Positions 29,217-38,677 of a stretch of DNA of 64,000 nucleotides are shown piece by piece (the stretch's first letter is position 1; every line of letters begins with the position of its first letter). The stretch is taken from contig NZ_JAFMOW010000061.1 of the NCBI RefSeq assembly GCF_019049675.1, forward strand, positions 1-64,000. Reading direction: 5' to 3'. This stretch comes from Rahnella bonaserana. GTDB taxonomy: Bacteria > Pseudomonadota > Gammaproteobacteria > Enterobacterales > Enterobacteriaceae. The position numbers and the translations under genes were made by a program. Below the pieces are notes generated by a model. That model was not told where the DNA came from. It made no database searches and saw nothing but the letters and a program-made list of their open reading frames with translations.

Positions 29217-29480
29217 TCAGGGAGGAGAGCACTCCGTTATTTCCCGTGCTTCATTCAGTGTTCTGAACAGAAAAAAATCCAGTAATTCATTGCGGTAGGT
29301 TTGAGAGATAAGCTCTGGCCCATTATCCAGGCGGATCATGGCTGGGTAGCCACGACTTATTCCTACCCTCTCCAAGGCTCTGACTATGCGTTGCGCTGAC
29401 AGATTAAGATCGATCTCTATGTCCAATATTTCCCAATTAAAGTCATCGACCACATTGAAGTTAGATTTATGAGGAATTTT
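29217..29480 (-). pseudogene. IS3-family OrfB remnant with internal deletion
   Basis: The minus-strand frame reads SNFNVVDDFNWEILDIEIDL, then GYPAMIRLDNGPELIS, then directly QTYRNELLDFFLFRTLNEAR. In intact IS3-family transposases roughly 30-40 residues, including the catalytic Glu ([12 protein letters not shown]), lie between ELIS and TYRNE. The reading then breaks after EITE. This is a deleted rve-domain fragment, not a functional gene. Confidence 0.75.
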
Positions 29481-29622
29481 ACAAATCTTATAGCTCGTCG
29501 CTGGCTAATGACGCTGTTCTCTGAAACTAAAAGTGAGAGCTGCGTAACGTTCTCTTAACACGACAATTGACGAATGTTTTGCCGTGGGTATTGTCTATAT
29601 CTTACAAACGAGCAAACAAAAC

Positions 29623-29636
29623 TGATCATATGAGCA
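29623..29636. promoter_or_regulatory. Operator-like site upstream of the kinase/ABC operon
   Basis: TGATCATATGAGCA differs by one base per half from the perfect palindrome TTGCTCATATGAGCAA at 39271. It lies 95 bases before the kinase start. The same motif flanks the PTS operon and the SorC-type regulator gene, so it is probably that regulator's binding site. Confidence 0.65.
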
Positions 29637-29731
29637 AAAACTGAGTATCTAAAACCATAACCCAGTTTGCTTGTCATTCAGTTATCGCTTTCAGCTCTGT
29701 CATTTCTTAACGATAGTTCAGAGGTAGTTCA

Positions 29732-31180
29732 ATGAAACAGGACCTTGTTGCCGGTATAGATTCCTCCACCCAGTCTTGTACCGTCATGCTGCGTAGTCTT
29801 GAAAATGGCAAGGTGATCGCACAGGCTCGTAAGTTGCATCCACCGACCACACCGCCGTGTAGCGAGCAGGATCCGCAAGCCTGGTGGGATGCATTAGTCT
29901 CCGCGCTCACTGAATTAAAACAATGGTGGCCACGTATTGCAGGTCTGGCTGTCGGTGGTCAGGGGCACGGCCTCGTCATGCTTGATAATCACGATCGCCC
30001 GCTGCGTCCTGCGAAGCTGTGGAATGACACGGAGTCTGGACCGCAGGCGCGTGAATTGTGCGAGAAGATTGCTCCGGAAGAATGGGCACGCCTGACGGGT
30101 TCCGTTCCGGGGCCGGCAATGACCATTTCTAAACTGGCCTGGACAGAACAAAATTATCCGGGGCTGCTGGAAAAAGCCCACCGCATCATGCTGCCGTTTG
30201 ATTATCTGGTTTACCGTCTGAGCGGTAGCTTTGTGTGCGAGCGCGGCGGGGCATCCGGTACGGGTTACTTCAACCCCTTCACCAATAGCTGGGAACCACA
30301 GCTGGCAGCGGTGGTTAACAGTCAAATTGACTGGATTTCCCGCTGGCCCACTATCATCCCGTCGCATCAACCTGCAGGCGTGGTGAAGTTGATGCCTGAG
30401 CTGGAGGAACTGGCGGGTGCAATCGTGGGTGTCGGGACCGGCGATAACATGTCTGCCGCGTTAGGGATGAACCTGAAAACCGGTGATACCGGTATCTCTA
30501 TCGGGACCAGCGGTACGTTGTATGGCATCACCAATAAGGGGATTACCGACAGCACCGGCACCATCAACGGTTATGCCGATGCGGCCGATCGCTTTATCCC
30601 CATGATTACTACACTGAACTCCGCCAAAGTCACCGATATGTTTCGCAAAATGCTGCGCGTTACCCCTGACGAATTCGACGAGCTCGCGCTGAGTTCACCA
30701 CCCGGCGCCAACGGTCTTCAGCTTGTTCCGTGGTTGGACGGCGAGCGCACGCCCAACCTTCCTGACGCCACGGGACACATGCGCGGATTACGTACCACCA
30801 CAACGATGCAGGATATGGCTCGCGCCACCGTGGAAGGCGTGCTGTGCGGTCTGTTGGCGGGCGGTCTGGCACTGAAACAACACGGTTTCACTGACGACGG
30901 TCGCATTATTGTCACCGGCGGCGGCGCAAAGTCACGAGCCTATCGTCAGATTCTGGCTGACCTGACGGGCAAGCCCGTTTGGATTTCTCCGGTGGGTGAA
31001 ACGGCAGCCGCGGGTGCAGCCATTCAGGCTGCCGCTGCCGTGCTGGGATGCACAAATATTGAAATGGCCGATCGCTGGAGTGTGCCGCTCGAGAAAGTCG
31101 CCGAGCCACAACAAGATGCGCGCCATGTCCTGGACGCTTACGTTACCTATGCCAATGCATTATCAGGAGAGCTGCAATGA
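29732..31180 (+). CDS. FGGY-family carbohydrate kinase (xylulokinase-like)
   Basis: The 482-residue kinase has the FGGY pattern: phosphate-1 loop AGIDSSTQSC, VGGQGHGLVMLD near residue 80, GTGDNMSAALGMN and SIGTSGTLYGI in the middle, and the C-terminal RIIVTGGGAKSRAYRQILADL. It resembles xylulokinase (XylB) in size and layout and would phosphorylate a pentulose, hexulose or polyol in the cytosol. It is the first gene of a four-gene operon with a complete ABC sugar importer; the permease start overlaps its stop (ATGA). Its start is preceded by AGAGGT. Confidence 0.87.
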   Translation: MKQDLVAGIDSSTQSCTVMLRSLENGKVIAQARKLHPPTTPPCSEQDPQAWWDALVSALTELKQWWPRIAGLAVGGQGHGLVMLDNHDRPLRPAKLWNDTESGPQARELCEKIAPEEWARLTGSVPGPAMTISKLAWTEQNYPGLLEKAHRIMLPFDYLVYRLSGSFVCERGGASGTGYFNPFTNSWEPQLAAVVNSQIDWISRWPTIIPSHQPAGVVKLMPELEELAGAIVGVGTGDNMSAALGMNLKTGDTGISIGTSGTLYGITNKGITDSTGTINGYADAADRFIPMITTLNSAKVTDMFRKMLRVTPDEFDELALSSPPGANGLQLVPWLDGERTPNLPDATGHMRGLRTTTTMQDMARATVEGVLCGLLAGGLALKQHGFTDDGRIIVTGGGAKSRAYRQILADLTGKPVWISPVGETAAAGAAIQAAAAVLGCTNIEMADRWSVPLEKVAEPQQDARHVLDAYVTYANALSGELQ

Positions 31181-32202
31181 GTTCAATAACTACCCCTGCA
31201 AAAATCAAACCACCTAAGCAGCCGCTCAAAGTCCCTGCAGAAGCGGGTATCGCCGTTGTTTTCTTACTGGTCATGCTGGGCGGGTTTATCGCCACGCCTA
31301 ACTTCCTGACCGTTTCGAACATGATGGTATTGCTTCTGAACGGCGCGGTCATCGGCTTCCTTTGCCTGGGACAATCCTTTGTCCTGCTGACCGGGGGTAT
31401 CGACCTCTCCTGCGGCTCCATCGTGGCGATGACCTGCGTGGTTGCAGCTTTGCTGATGGAGAAATTTGGCATTCCGTGGCAGCTTGCCGTACCCATCGTG
31501 TTGGCGGTGGGTGCGCTGAGTGGGCTGGTAAATGGTCTGATAATCGAACGCACCGGCGTGCCGCCATTCATTGTCACCTTTGCGATGATGGGGGTTGCGG
31601 CATCCATACCACAAATTATCACCGGCGCCGAATCGATACGCGTGACGCAAATTGGTTACAGCCTCATCGGTCAGTCAAAACCGCTGGGTATTCCGTTCCC
31701 TGTCATAGCGCTGCTGCTGGCTATTGTTATTGGTGTCATCTTCCTGCGCCGCACCATCACCGGGACTCACATCTATGCGGTAGGCGGTAACGCAGATGCT
31801 GCACGCTTATCGGGGATCAGCATTCCACGCATCACCCTGTTGGTGTATGCAATTTCCGGGCTTTGTGCGGCATGCGGCGGCCTGATTTATGGATCGCGTC
31901 TGATGACGGGCTATCCGACGGCGGGCCGTGGTGACGAACTGTTCTTCTCAATAGCGGGTGCGGTGGTCGGTGGCGTCAGTCTGTTTGGCGGCACTGGCAG
32001 CCTTATCGGCGCGATGATTGGCGCCATGCTTATTGCCTCAATATCGAATCTGATGAACGTGCTAAACGTCAGTGCCTACTGGCAGCCGCTGGTCATCGGC
32101 CTGATCATCCTGTTCGGCGTCACCTTCGATACCTTACGTACCTCGAAAAAAATCGTGATCCCCTGGCTCAAAGTCAGGAAGTCACGCAAAACACAACAAT
32201 AA
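31177..32202 (+). CDS. RbsC-type sugar ABC transporter permease
   Basis: This 341-residue membrane protein of the BPD_transp_2 (RbsC/XylH/AraH) family has about ten hydrophobic segments and family motifs such as LTGGIDLSCGSIVAM, NGLIIERTGVPPFIVTFAMM and YAVGGNADAARLSGI. It forms the channel for sugar import with the binding protein and ATPase encoded next. Its start overlaps the kinase stop by four bases. Confidence 0.9.
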   Translation: MSSITTPAKIKPPKQPLKVPAEAGIAVVFLLVMLGGFIATPNFLTVSNMMVLLLNGAVIGFLCLGQSFVLLTGGIDLSCGSIVAMTCVVAALLMEKFGIPWQLAVPIVLAVGALSGLVNGLIIERTGVPPFIVTFAMMGVAASIPQIITGAESIRVTQIGYSLIGQSKPLGIPFPVIALLLAIVIGVIFLRRTITGTHIYAVGGNADAARLSGISIPRITLLVYAISGLCAACGGLIYGSRLMTGYPTAGRGDELFFSIAGAVVGGVSLFGGTGSLIGAMIGAMLIASISNLMNVLNVSAYWQPLVIGLIILFGVTFDTLRTSKKIVIPWLKVRKSRKTQQ

Positions 32203-32243
32203 CGCTTCTTAAACCCTGACCTACCTATATCCAGGAGATAAAC

Positions 32244-33224
32244 ATGAAACTCCGTACCACAATCACCGCAGGTGCAGCGATAGTCGCACTGTCCTGCATG
32301 CTCGCCGGCTGTAACCGTGAGGATACTGAAAGCACCGTGGGTGCCGGCAAAAAAACATTGGGCGTTACGCTGCCGAACCTCACCAACCCTTATTACGTTG
32401 CCATGAAAAAAAGCTTTGAAGACAATGCAGCGGCACAGGGCTTGAACGTAAAAATTTCGATTGCTGATAATGACGACGCCAAGCAACTTTCGCAGGTGCA
32501 GAACTTCATTGAACAGAAGGTGGATGCGGTCGCAGTGAACTGCGTCTCCTCAGGCCCGTGCGTGTCGATCATAAACCAGCTTAATCAGGCAAAAATTCCG
32601 GCGTTTGCCATCAACATCCTTCCGGATACCGAGGGGATGAAGCAGCAAAACGTCACGCTGGTTCAAGGTGTTCAGACCGATCAGCGTGAAGGCGGCAAGC
32701 TCATTGGCCAGCAGCTGTTGAAAGACATTGGTGAAAATGGCACTGCAACAGTGGGTATCGTGGGAGAACCAACATCCATTGCCGCAAATGCACGTGATGA
32801 AGGCTTCAAGGAAGCCGTGGCATCCAACAAAAACATTAAGTTCGTCGCGCTGGTCAATGGCAAAGTAGAAGAAACAACCTCCCTGAAAGTCACCACTGAA
32901 ATGCTGCAGGGCAGGCCAGAAATTAACGTCGTGTACTCAGACACCGAACCTTCCGCGCTCGGGTCACTGGCGGCAATCCAGCAACTGGGGGTCAGTGACA
33001 AAGTGAAGCTGTATGCGTTTGTGGATAAAGAAGGCGTCAAAGCCGTTCAGAACAACAGCATATTGAAAGCCGGTGCGATTCAGGAGCCGGTTAAACTGGC
33101 TCAGTTGCTGGTTGAAAATGCCAGGAAGAGTCTGAACGGTGAACAGGTTCCAGCCATGATCAACAACCCACCGCTGCTGGTCACCAAAGACAACGCAGCA
33201 TCGGTAATGGGTTCAGCATACTGA
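32244..33224 (+). CDS. RbsB-type sugar-binding lipoprotein
   Basis: The 326-residue sugar-binding protein (Peripla_BP_4 family) has an N-terminal signal with the lipobox LAGC (Cys23), so it is probably membrane-anchored, unlike soluble E. coli RbsB. The mature part starts GVTLPNLTNPYYVAMKKSFE, the characteristic opening of ribose/galactose-type binding proteins. It is separated from the permease gene by 41 bases with AGGAGAT before the start. Confidence 0.88.
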   Translation: MKLRTTITAGAAIVALSCMLAGCNREDTESTVGAGKKTLGVTLPNLTNPYYVAMKKSFEDNAAAQGLNVKISIADNDDAKQLSQVQNFIEQKVDAVAVNCVSSGPCVSIINQLNQAKIPAFAINILPDTEGMKQQNVTLVQGVQTDQREGGKLIGQQLLKDIGENGTATVGIVGEPTSIAANARDEGFKEAVASNKNIKFVALVNGKVEETTSLKVTTEMLQGRPEINVVYSDTEPSALGSLAAIQQLGVSDKVKLYAFVDKEGVKAVQNNSILKAGAIQEPVKLAQLLVENARKSLNGEQVPAMINNPPLLVTKDNAASVMGSAY

Positions 33225-33243
33225 CTTAAGTGAAAGGCGAAGA

Positions 33244-34755
33244 ATGATGAATTATGTGGCGAAGCAGGTCAAAATCGGTTTTTCGGGTGTGCAGGTTCTC
33301 CACGGTGTGGATTTCAGCGTAAAGCCTGGCGAGATCCACGGCCTCTTTGGCCATAATGGAGCGGGTAAATCAACGCTACTGAAAATCCTGGCGGGCGTTA
33401 ACACGCAGGATAGTGGAGAGCTGATGATCGGCGAAACGCCGGTGCACCTTGCTTCGCCACGGGATGCACTCAACAAAGGTATTGCTTGTGTGTATCAGGA
33501 ACTCCGTCTCATTCCCGGCATGAGCGTCTGGCAAAACCTTTTTCTCGGACGTGAATGTCGTAAAGGCAGTGGCTTTATAGATGATGCAAGTATGATCGCG
33601 CATACCGAGAAAGTACTAAATGATTACCATCTGAGTTTCAGCGCTACCGCGCTGGTCAAAAATCTGTCACATCCTGAAAAGCAGATGCTGGAAGTGGTTT
33701 CTAACCTTGATCGCGACGCCCGTTTTCTTTTCCTCGATGAACCGACAACCGCGCTGGAAGGTGCGCAGGCAGAAGAACTGCTGCAGGCAGTACAACGTAT
33801 CGCACGCGAAAAGCAGATTGGCGTAGTGCTGGTCTCTCATAAATTAGACGAAGTGTTGGGTGTTTGTGATGAAGCGACCGTCATGTGCGGCGGCCGGGTG
33901 ATTTACAACGAAGGCAAAAAGACGCTGAGCAAAAGCGCCATCATTGACGCTATTGTGGGCGACGCAAATGCCTATCAGGCGCCGTCTAACAGCCGTAGTC
34001 TGATACGCGGCGCGATGGGCAAACCCTGGCTCTCGGTCACCAACCTGCAGACTGATCGCCTGAAAGGCATCAACCTTGAGGCATATCGCGGGGAAATTTT
34101 GGGTATATACGGGCTGGCCGGCGCAGGGCGAACGCGCTTGTGCCAGACGCTGTTTGGGTTGGAAACCGTTACCGGTGGTGACATCCGGCTGGGTCACAAA
34201 GAATACCATCCTTCTTCACCGGCAAAAGCCATTGATAAGGGGATTGCTTACCTGACAGAAGAACGTAAAAAAGATGGCTTCATTCCTCAGATGTCGAGCT
34301 ATGCCAACGCCATGCTGCCGGTTCTGAAAAAATTCCGTTCTGGCGGATTTGTCAGTCACAGCGCTGCGCGGCAGGCCGCCGCTGAGTTGCTGAGCAAGAT
34401 GAATACGCTGGGAACGCTGAGCGGACCGATTAAATCGCTTTCCGGAGGCAATCAGCAAAAAGTTCTGCTCGCCAGGGTCATTGCGCAAAACGCCAATCTG
34501 GTATTGCTGGATGAGCCGACCAAAGGCGTCGACATTGGGGCAAAAGCGGATATTTATCGCATCATCCATCAGTTGGCAGATAAAGGCTGCTGCGTCATCG
34601 TGGTATCGAGCGAGGAAGAGGAATTGCTGGACGTGGCAGATACCATTACGGTGTTCCGACAGGGTAAATGCGATGGTGTGATCATTCCTGCACGCGACCT
34701 TAAACCCGCAGATCTTCGCAAAGCCGCATGGGTGCATGCTGAAGCCCAGGCTTAG
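33244..34755 (+). CDS. RbsA-type sugar ABC transporter ATPase (double NBD)
   Basis: The 503-residue protein holds two ATPase domains. The first has Walker A GHNGAGKST and FLDEPTTAL. The second has the modified GLAGAGRT loop and an intact LSGGNQQKVLLARVI signature with LLDEPTKGVDIGAK. The first signature is LSHPEKQMLEVV, degenerate as usual for this group. It powers the importer formed by 31177 and 32244. A second ATG lies at the next codon. The gene ends just before a terminator. Confidence 0.9.
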   Translation: MMNYVAKQVKIGFSGVQVLHGVDFSVKPGEIHGLFGHNGAGKSTLLKILAGVNTQDSGELMIGETPVHLASPRDALNKGIACVYQELRLIPGMSVWQNLFLGRECRKGSGFIDDASMIAHTEKVLNDYHLSFSATALVKNLSHPEKQMLEVVSNLDRDARFLFLDEPTTALEGAQAEELLQAVQRIAREKQIGVVLVSHKLDEVLGVCDEATVMCGGRVIYNEGKKTLSKSAIIDAIVGDANAYQAPSNSRSLIRGAMGKPWLSVTNLQTDRLKGINLEAYRGEILGIYGLAGAGRTRLCQTLFGLETVTGGDIRLGHKEYHPSSPAKAIDKGIAYLTEERKKDGFIPQMSSYANAMLPVLKKFRSGGFVSHSAARQAAAELLSKMNTLGTLSGPIKSLSGGNQQKVLLARVIAQNANLVLLDEPTKGVDIGAKADIYRIIHQLADKGCCVIVVSSEEEELLDVADTITVFRQGKCDGVIIPARDLKPADLRKAAWVHAEAQA

Positions 34756-34787
34756 GGCACTCATTCCCCGGAACAGAACGCATCTCC

Positions 34788-34818
34788 AACGGCCAGCTTA
34801 GCTGGCCGTTTTTGTTTC
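34788..34818 (+). terminator. Terminator of the kinase/ABC operon
   Basis: AACGGCCAGC TTA GCTGGCCGTT is a perfect 10-bp stem followed by TTTTG, 32 bases after the ATPase stop. Confidence 0.9.
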
Positions 34819-34952
34819 AGCGTTTAATTAACGTGCCAGCGGCGAGAGGGCAAAAAAAATGGCAGACTTTTACATCTCGGGTATACGCAGAGACAATGCA
34901 GGGCAACACATTCAGCACGTTAATTTTAATGATGTGATGTTATAAACGAATG

Positions 34953-34974
34953 AGCGCTTCCGGCGAAGCGCTCA
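34953..34974 (-). terminator. Hairpin at the end of the PTS operon
   Basis: GAGCGCTTC and GAAGCGCTC form a 9-bp stem just after the stop of the minus-strand isomerase gene. The T-rich tail on the minus strand is imperfect (ATTCGTTTAT), so termination strength is uncertain. Confidence 0.6.
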
Positions 34975-34980
34975 GTGTCA

Positions 34981-35541
34981 TTACTCAAAATCAGCGTGTC
35001 GTTTAAACATGGTTTCACTGGTTTCACGCAGTTGGTCCATGAGTTCAAGCACGATGGCATCGTAGGTGATAAAGCAGAGTTGCTCGAAAGAGGAACCCAT
35101 TGGCTGCGAAAACTGGCCCAGAGTGCGATCGTTTTCAGTTTTGACAGTTCCCGGTAATACCAGCACGCAGTTGGCCAACTGGCCAATCGCAGAGTCTTTC
35201 TTCATGGTGACCAGCGCCACGTCGACACCACACTCAACGGCTTTCTGCGCAAGGCTCTTGAGACTGCCTGTTTCGCCACTGCCTGAACCAATAATTAACA
35301 AATCACCCGCTTTCGTATGAGGTGATGAAATTTCCCCGACTACGCTGACCGAAAAGCCTAAATGCAATAAACGGTTAGCGAACGCGCGGATGGCAATACC
35401 GCTGCGCCCTGCACCTTGCAGGAAAATATGCTTCGCATTACGGATCTTCCCGATAAAATGCTGTGCCTGATCATTGTCGATATTGAGCGCGTTTTGTTCT
35501 AGTTCCCTGAGAATACTCACAGTATTTTCTTGAACACCCAT
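34981..35541 (-). CDS. SIS-domain 6-phospho-3-hexuloisomerase-like protein
   Basis: This 186-residue protein matches 6-phospho-3-hexuloisomerase (HxlB/PHI): FLQGAGRSGIAIRAFANRLLHLGF, the SIS motif IGSGSGETGSLKSLAQKA, and QPMGSSFEQLCFITYDAI near the end. PHI interconverts D-arabino-hex-3-ulose 6-phosphate and fructose 6-phosphate. In formaldehyde users it pairs with hexulose-phosphate synthase, which is absent here. In this PTS operon it more likely handles a 3-ketohexose phosphate made by the adjacent dehydrogenase. It is the last gene of the operon. Confidence 0.8.
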   Translation of the reverse strand: MGVQENTVSILRELEQNALNIDNDQAQHFIGKIRNAKHIFLQGAGRSGIAIRAFANRLLHLGFSVSVVGEISSPHTKAGDLLIIGSGSGETGSLKSLAQKAVECGVDVALVTMKKDSAIGQLANCVLVLPGTVKTENDRTLGQFSQPMGSSFEQLCFITYDAIVLELMDQLRETSETMFKRHADFE

Positions 35542-35556
35542 TTTCTTTTCCTCCGG

Positions 35557-36309
35557 TCAGGCAATTGTACGGCCACCATCCATGAGGATCGTCTGTCCCT
35601 GGATGTAAGAATTTGACTTATCAGCAAGGAAGATGGCCAGGTTTGCGACATCATCGATTGTGCCCAGACGACGGACCGGAATTTTCTCCAGTACTGCGTC
35701 TAAATCTGCCTGCGTCGGGTAATTAACACGCATCATTTCGCCGGTGTCGATAAGACGCGGCGCGATAGCGTTGACGTTAACACCTTTTGGACCCAACTCC
35801 TTCGCCAGACCACGAATAAGACCTTCACCCCCCGCTTTACTGGCCGGATAGCTCACCCCCCCGCCGGTACCTGACAGCGCAGAACCTGAGGAGATGTAAA
35901 CGATTGAACCCTGGTTAGTTAAGAAGTCATCGTAGAAGGCTTTGACCGTATTGAATAAACCCGTCAGGTTGATTGAGAGTGTTTTGTTCCACTCTTCGAA
36001 AGTAATGTCTTTGACTTTATTAGCAAAAGCGACACCTGCGTTCAAAACCAGAATGTCGATACGGCCATAAGCCTCGATAACTTTTCTGCGCACTTCAGCC
36101 AGTGCCTGCGGATCAGAGACGTCCGTTTTGACAAAGAGCGATTTAACATTGCCAAAGGTCAGTTCTTCCGCAGTTTTGATGCCATTAGCCTCGTTATAAT
36201 CGACAATGACGGTATGCGCACCGCGTTCGGCGAATTGTTTTGCAATTCCTTTACCAATCCCATGCGCACCACCGGTAATTAGCGCAACTTTACCTTCAAA
36301 ATGACTCAT
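35557..36309 (-). CDS. Short-chain dehydrogenase/reductase (sugar/polyol type)
   Basis: The 250-residue SDR has the nucleotide motif TGGAHGIGKG near residues 12-21, NAG (VLNAGVAF), the catalytic Ser (YISSGSAL) and YPASKAG with the Tyr-x3-Lys pair, and an Asp after the second strand that favours NAD(H). ATG at 36307-36309 follows GGAG. Lying between an epimerase and an isomerase in a PTS operon, it probably oxidises a polyol phosphate to a keto-sugar phosphate. Confidence 0.85.
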   Translation of the reverse strand: MSHFEGKVALITGGAHGIGKGIAKQFAERGAHTVIVDYNEANGIKTAEELTFGNVKSLFVKTDVSDPQALAEVRRKVIEAYGRIDILVLNAGVAFANKVKDITFEEWNKTLSINLTGLFNTVKAFYDDFLTNQGSIVYISSGSALSGTGGGVSYPASKAGGEGLIRGLAKELGPKGVNVNAIAPRLIDTGEMMRVNYPTQADLDAVLEKIPVRRLGTIDDVANLAIFLADKSNSYIQGQTILMDGGRTIA

Positions 36310-36379
36310 CGGTTGTTCTCCTGAATCTTTGTACTTAACGTGAGAGAAATCCCCCACGTCTGCGGTCTACATAATGATT

Positions 36380-36401
36380 ACGCGCTCAATTAAGAGCGCG
36401 T
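36380..36401 (-). other. Intercistronic hairpin in the PTS operon
   Basis: ACGCGCTC, AATTAA, GAGCGCGT forms a perfect 8-bp stem between the epimerase and dehydrogenase genes without a T run. It may separate mRNA halves for stability or partial attenuation. Confidence 0.5.
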
Positions 36402-36418
36402 GAATGTATGTTGGATAC

Positions 36419-37063
36419 TTAATGCATGACAGACTTTAATGCCTGATAGCTTGCTTTAGGGTTGTCATTAAATAATGCGCCACCGACAACAATTAAATCA
36501 GCACCCGCCTCCTGTACTTTTTTCGCTATTTCCAGATTAACGCCACCGTCGACTTCAATTTGAATGTGCCGGCCAGCAATCATTTCTCTGGTTTTCTTAA
36601 TTTTCTCGAGGCTTTTCTCGATGAAAGTCTGCCCGGGTTGCCCCGGGTTAATGGTCATAATCAGGATGTAATCAATATCGTCCAACAAATATTCCAGAAC
36701 ACTTTCAGGCGTACCCGGATTGATGACCACACCGGCTTTTCGCCCGGCCTTTTTTATTTTCTGTAAAATAAAATGCACATGCGGCGTTGATTCATAATGC
36801 ACTGAGATCATTTCTGCGCCGGTATTAATAACATCATCAATATGTCTTTCAGGGTTAGCCAGCATCATGTGTACGTCGAAAGTCATTTTGCTGGCTTTTT
36901 TCATTGCAGAAATTTGATTCGGCCCAAAGGCAATATTATTTACAAAGGTTCCATCCATTAAATCAACATGCAATATTTCAGTGTTCTCTTCTTCTAAAAA
37001 ACGCAGCTCATCTTGCAGACTTAAGATATTCGCGCCAAAAATTGATGGTAAAATCTGTGCCAT
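36419..37063 (-). CDS. Ribulose/allulose-phosphate 3-epimerase family protein
   Basis: The 214-residue TIM barrel belongs to the ribulose-phosphate 3-epimerase family (Rpe, AlsE, SgcE): HVDLMDGTFV, FDVHMM, SVHYES, MTINPGQPGQTFI and EVDGGV carry the metal and catalytic residues. Specialised paralogues in PTS operons epimerise hexulose 6-phosphates (AlsE converts allulose 6-phosphate to fructose 6-phosphate). ATG at 37061-37063 is chosen; a TTG three codons earlier is possible. Confidence 0.85.
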   Translation of the reverse strand: MAQILPSIFGANILSLQDELRFLEEENTEILHVDLMDGTFVNNIAFGPNQISAMKKASKMTFDVHMMLANPERHIDDVINTGAEMISVHYESTPHVHFILQKIKKAGRKAGVVINPGTPESVLEYLLDDIDYILIMTINPGQPGQTFIEKSLEKIKKTREMIAGRHIQIEVDGGVNLEIAKKVQEAGADLIVVGGALFNDNPKASYQALKSVMH

Positions 37064-37087
37064 GGTAAGCAAACCTCATTTTTAAAA

Positions 37088-38341
37088 TCAATGGAATACA
37101 GTGCTCAACCAATACGTCAATACTTCCCACGGGCCAGTCAGTACAAAGTCAGTACCCTGCCCCTGCAAGCCGACGCCTGCGCCATGCAGGAATTGGGTTG
37201 CACCCGGAGCCACATACCCTCCTAAATACATCACGACAATACTGAACAGTAAGGTTGAAATAATTGAGCGGATGACGTTTCCGTTGCTGGCCATTACGGT
37301 CATGGTTGTCATATAGATGATTGACATCAGAACGCCGATGGGGAAAATCATGATCCCCGGTAAAATCAGTGCGCAAAGCATGGTCAACGGAATGGTGATA
37401 ACGGTGACGGTGATGGTCGCTGGGTCGCCCAGTGCCAGGGCACAGTCCATACCGATGTTCAGTTCGGCGTCTTTACCCATCTGCTTTTGCATAATCTCTT
37501 TGGCACTTTTCCCAATTGGAGACAGTCCTTCCATCAGGACACCCACCACTTTAGGCAGGAGCACCATTACCGCAGCCACCCCCATTGCCATCGGGACAAT
37601 AGTGGTCACAGGCTGTTTCGTCAGCAGTCCAAGCAGACAACCTACAATGACACCGATGATAGCGGGTTCACCAAACACACCCAGACGTTTCTGTACGCTC
37701 TCCAAATCAACGTCGAGCTTGTTCAGGCCGGGGATCAGGTCGATAATTTTATTGACCAGCAGTGCAAAAGGTAATGTCCAGCCTATATGGATCATGGTGG
37801 TACAGGTCGTCCCTTCCAGGCCATAATATTTCTGCCAACGGGGAGCAATTAAATCGCCAATAAACAGAGCGATAACGCTAAGTGCGACTGCCACGCCAAA
37901 ACCGATAAAGAAGCTGTCAAACACGAAATAGGCCAGCGCGCCGGGAACCAGGAAATGCATATAATTCCAGATATCAACGTTCAGCGTTTTGGTTAATTTA
38001 AGACGAACAAGTAGCAAATTAAGAATAATACCCACTGGAACAACTAAAGCGGCAAAGGGTGCCACCCATGCAGCCGCGCCCACCGCAGGCCATCCGATAT
38101 CAGCCACAGTGAATCCGCTTCCCAGTTTTGAATAGTAGGCAATTGCCGGCTGCAGGGACGTACTCAACAGATTAACAACCAAACCTAAACCAATGAAACC
38201 GATACCCACGGTGATACCAGACTTAATGGCAGCACCGACTTTCATGCGGAAAACCAAACCCAAAATGAAGATGACAAGTGGCAGGATTGCCGTTGCCCCC
38301 ATGCTTGTTATCGTTAGCATTATGTTTTTTAACATGTCCAT
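37088..38341 (-). CDS. PTS EIIC component, galactitol (Gat/Sgc) family
   Basis: This 417-residue membrane protein matches the EIIC-GAT family (GatC, SgcC), with around ten hydrophobic segments and a long MDMLKNIMLTITSMGATAIL start. It transports and, with EIIA and EIIB, phosphorylates a polyol or sugar. It follows the EIIB gene by 24 bases in the same operon. Confidence 0.88.
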   Translation of the reverse strand: MDMLKNIMLTITSMGATAILPLVIFILGLVFRMKVGAAIKSGITVGIGFIGLGLVVNLLSTSLQPAIAYYSKLGSGFTVADIGWPAVGAAAWVAPFAALVVPVGIILNLLLVRLKLTKTLNVDIWNYMHFLVPGALAYFVFDSFFIGFGVAVALSVIALFIGDLIAPRWQKYYGLEGTTCTTMIHIGWTLPFALLVNKIIDLIPGLNKLDVDLESVQKRLGVFGEPAIIGVIVGCLLGLLTKQPVTTIVPMAMGVAAVMVLLPKVVGVLMEGLSPIGKSAKEIMQKQMGKDAELNIGMDCALALGDPATITVTVITIPLTMLCALILPGIMIFPIGVLMSIIYMTTMTVMASNGNVIRSIISTLLFSIVVMYLGGYVAPGATQFLHGAGVGLQGQGTDFVLTGPWEVLTYWLSTVFH

Positions 38342-38365
38342 CTTGTCATCCCCTGTGTTTTCTTA

Positions 38366-38662
38366 TTAGTTTTTAGCCAGCTCTGTTAATAAATCCCCTA
38401 ATTTTTTTCGTAACACAGCTTCATTAATCCCGGTGATAAACCCGGCCACACTCATATGCGGTTTTCCGATATCACCTTTGTAGTTATTCGTGGTTAACAC
38501 AACATCAGCATTCTGTAATTCAGAAGGAAGTTCTGACATGCTGCATTTATTTATTTTGAACTGAGTAATGCCATATTCTGTACACACGGATTTCACTTCA
38601 TCAGCAGCGATAGTTGACGTTGCGACACCGCTCCCGCAGGCTACGAGGATATTAATCATCAT
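38366..38662 (-). CDS. PTS EIIB component, galactitol family
   Basis: The 98-residue protein has the phosphorylatable Cys9 in ILVACGSGVATST, typical of EIIB of the galactitol family. It takes phosphate from EIIA and gives it to the sugar bound by EIIC. It starts 15 bases after the EIIA stop. Confidence 0.88.
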   Translation of the reverse strand: MMINILVACGSGVATSTIAADEVKSVCTEYGITQFKINKCSMSELPSELQNADVVLTTNNYKGDIGKPHMSVAGFITGINEAVLRKKLGDLLTELAKN

Positions 38663-38677
38663 TATGCTCCTGAACTC

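Noticed and set aside
34981..35541. Formaldehyde assimilation (RuMP) role for the hexuloisomerase
   Set aside because: No hexulose-6-phosphate synthase is present, and the operon is a PTS sugar operon.
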